64,000 nucleotides of DNA, from positions 30,984,326 through 31,048,325 of the forward strand of contig NC_080052.1 of assembly GCF_026212465.1 (NCBI RefSeq), in the 5' to 3' direction. The notes beneath the pieces were generated by a model that did no database searches, was not told the DNA's origin, and was given only the letters and a program-made list of their open reading frames with translations. The DNA is from Amaranthus tricolor. Lineage: Eukaryota > Streptophyta > Magnoliopsida > Caryophyllales > Amaranthaceae. A program made the translations under genes and the position numbers. Every line of letters begins with the position of its first letter. Position 1 is the first letter of the stretch. Shown piece by piece: positions 63,001 to 64,000 of the stretch.

Positions 63001-63874
63001 TTGTTCTTTTATAATTTCTACACTATACATTTTGGATTCTTTTTATTTTCAAATTTCTATATTTGGTAATAGTGTCAAAATTCTCTTTATTATTTTTATT
63101 TACAAACTTTTTTTTTATCTCTATTTTATATCTAATCCATCTATTTTTGTTTTATTTTTTCATTATAAATTAATAAAAATAAATGTACTCAATTGTAGCA
63201 AAGTAATTTAAGGAACATAGAAAACAGACTAATTCTTTATTGAGACCGTCTCACCGTAAGACAACTTTATTGGGTCAGCCCAAACTATTTAAAAAAAACA
63301 GGTAATTGTATATGTGTGAATTCAATTTTTTAATTTTTTTTACTAATAGGCTATTTATATGTGTCTATCTCATGATGAAACGTTCTCATTCAAGACTTGT
63401 TGTAGAGAATATAGTAGGTAACTTCTAGTTCTGTTCCTTTAAATTTGATACACTTACATGATCTAAAACTATTAACTCTGAAGCTAGCATATCATGTAAT
63501 GTAGTAAATTTAAAGGGACGGATGAGTATTTTCTAACCTGGACATTTCTTTAAGATCTTGTAGGTGAATGGCTTGAACAATGTTAAAATTGAGCCTAGCT
63601 AATTCAAGCAAAATGTTATTGTGATTATCGTCCACTTCATAAGCATGAATTTGTTGCCTCACATCAAACCACATTGTTTTCCAATGGCATGGAAGCTGAT
63701 CATGCGAAGCATGGTAGGAAAAAGCCTTGGCTTTTATCATCATAAGCTCTTCATCTTCTTCTACAGCTAGATGAGAAGCTTCAAACAGCTCCAGTATTCC
63801 TCTAGAGTTGCGTTTTGAATATGGTGTTTGTTTGAGAAGAAGATTGACTTTGTCAATGTAATCAACAAACACAT
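60006..63874 (-). CDS. Terpene synthase gene C (TPS-a/b-like), 3' five exons; 5' end beyond the window
   Basis: Class I terpene synthase. Exons on the minus strand: 63874-63538, 62638-62420, 61559-61406, 60892-60644, 60299-60006, with matched phases. The first visible exon starts mid-codon, so exons 1-2 lie past 64000. Motifs: FEASHLAVEEDEELM, an intact RDR in FTRDRLVESF (RxR), DDAYD in LVLDDAYDIYG, and NSE/DTE as NDQGTSDAE, where Gln replaces the usual Leu/Ile/Val at position 3 while the metal-binding N, T and E stay. The end GDGFSVQDGHTK is typical of TPS-a/b enzymes. Exon 4 is the classical 219 bp and separate from exon 5 (154 bp, longer than the usual 139). It differs from A and B in clade and intron pattern, so it is not a recent duplicate of them. 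A copia element lies 15 bp after the stop codon and must affect its 3' UTR. Introns hold AT-rich DNA only. Confidence 0.88.
63240..63420. repeat. GAGACCGTCTCA-type repeat in gene C intron 3
   Basis: TATTGAGACCGTCTCACCGTAAGAC opens and GATGAAACGTTCTCATTCAAGAC closes a block that resembles segments at 5168-5210, 20152-20295 and 26175-26350. It looks like a dispersed small element with inverted ends; its exact limits are unclear. Confidence 0.4.
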
Positions 63875-64000
63875 CTGAGAAAAAAAATAAATATTCAGCT
63901 TAATCATTTCTATACGATTCACTTTAAAGCGAAGTCAAGACTTTTAGATGAGAATAATTGGCTTATAACTTTCATACTTCCTCTCAGTTTTAAATTTTAA

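Overview
This is a 64 kb piece of an AT-rich plant nuclear genome, a eudicot by gene content. The host genes have GT-AG introns. Terpene synthase (TPS) genes recur, there is an NPH3/BTB gene and a plant-type eIF4B-like gene, and most of the remaining DNA is plant transposons (Ty3/gypsy, Ty1/copia, LINE, RTE, MULE, Stowaway- and Tourist-like MITEs, a miniature LTR element). The species cannot be read from the sequence. Several repeat families are of a kind I associate with Caryophyllales, but that is a guess.

Layout. 1-474: the last exon of a plus-strand TPS whose body lies left of the window. 475-4.8 kb: MITEs. 4.8-7.7 kb: TPS gene A, minus strand, with no recognisable exon 1 and a short C-terminus. 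7.7-14.6 kb: MITEs, a large foldback element filled with ATT repeats, and a MULE-like element carrying a decayed pentatricopeptide-repeat (PPR) fragment. 14.7-21.3 kb: TPS gene B, minus strand, apparently complete with a TATA box, and carrying a fresh 564-bp miniature LTR retroelement in an intron. 21.4-29.3 kb: MITEs, an RTE-type LINE tail, and a palindrome built from copies of the gene B promoter. 29.3-31.8 kb: a three-exon NPH3/BTB gene, minus strand. 35.2-40.3 kb: a six-exon eIF4B-like gene, minus strand, with gypsy debris in intron 3. 41-42.4 kb: CTGAT-type and TTA repeats and a LINE 3' end. 43.0-54.8 kb: a nearly intact Tekay/Del-type chromovirus with an extra acidic ORF ahead of gag-pol. 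55.0-60.0 kb: a copia element with broken coding sequence but almost identical LTRs, inserted 15 bp past the stop codon of TPS gene C. 60.0-64.0 kb: TPS gene C, minus strand, running off the right edge.

The TPS copies fall in two groups. The edge copy, A and B resemble TPS-g (acyclic linalool/nerolidol synthase type), and A and B share a fused exon 4+5. Copy C resembles TPS-a/b and keeps the usual separate 219-bp exon 4. The genes are plausible sources of volatile terpenes, but products cannot be assigned. The most unusual items are the acidic accessory ORF in the chromovirus with a splice-site pair around it, the miniature retroelement with a 56-bp interior, the promoter palindrome, and the copia copy that looks mobilised in trans.
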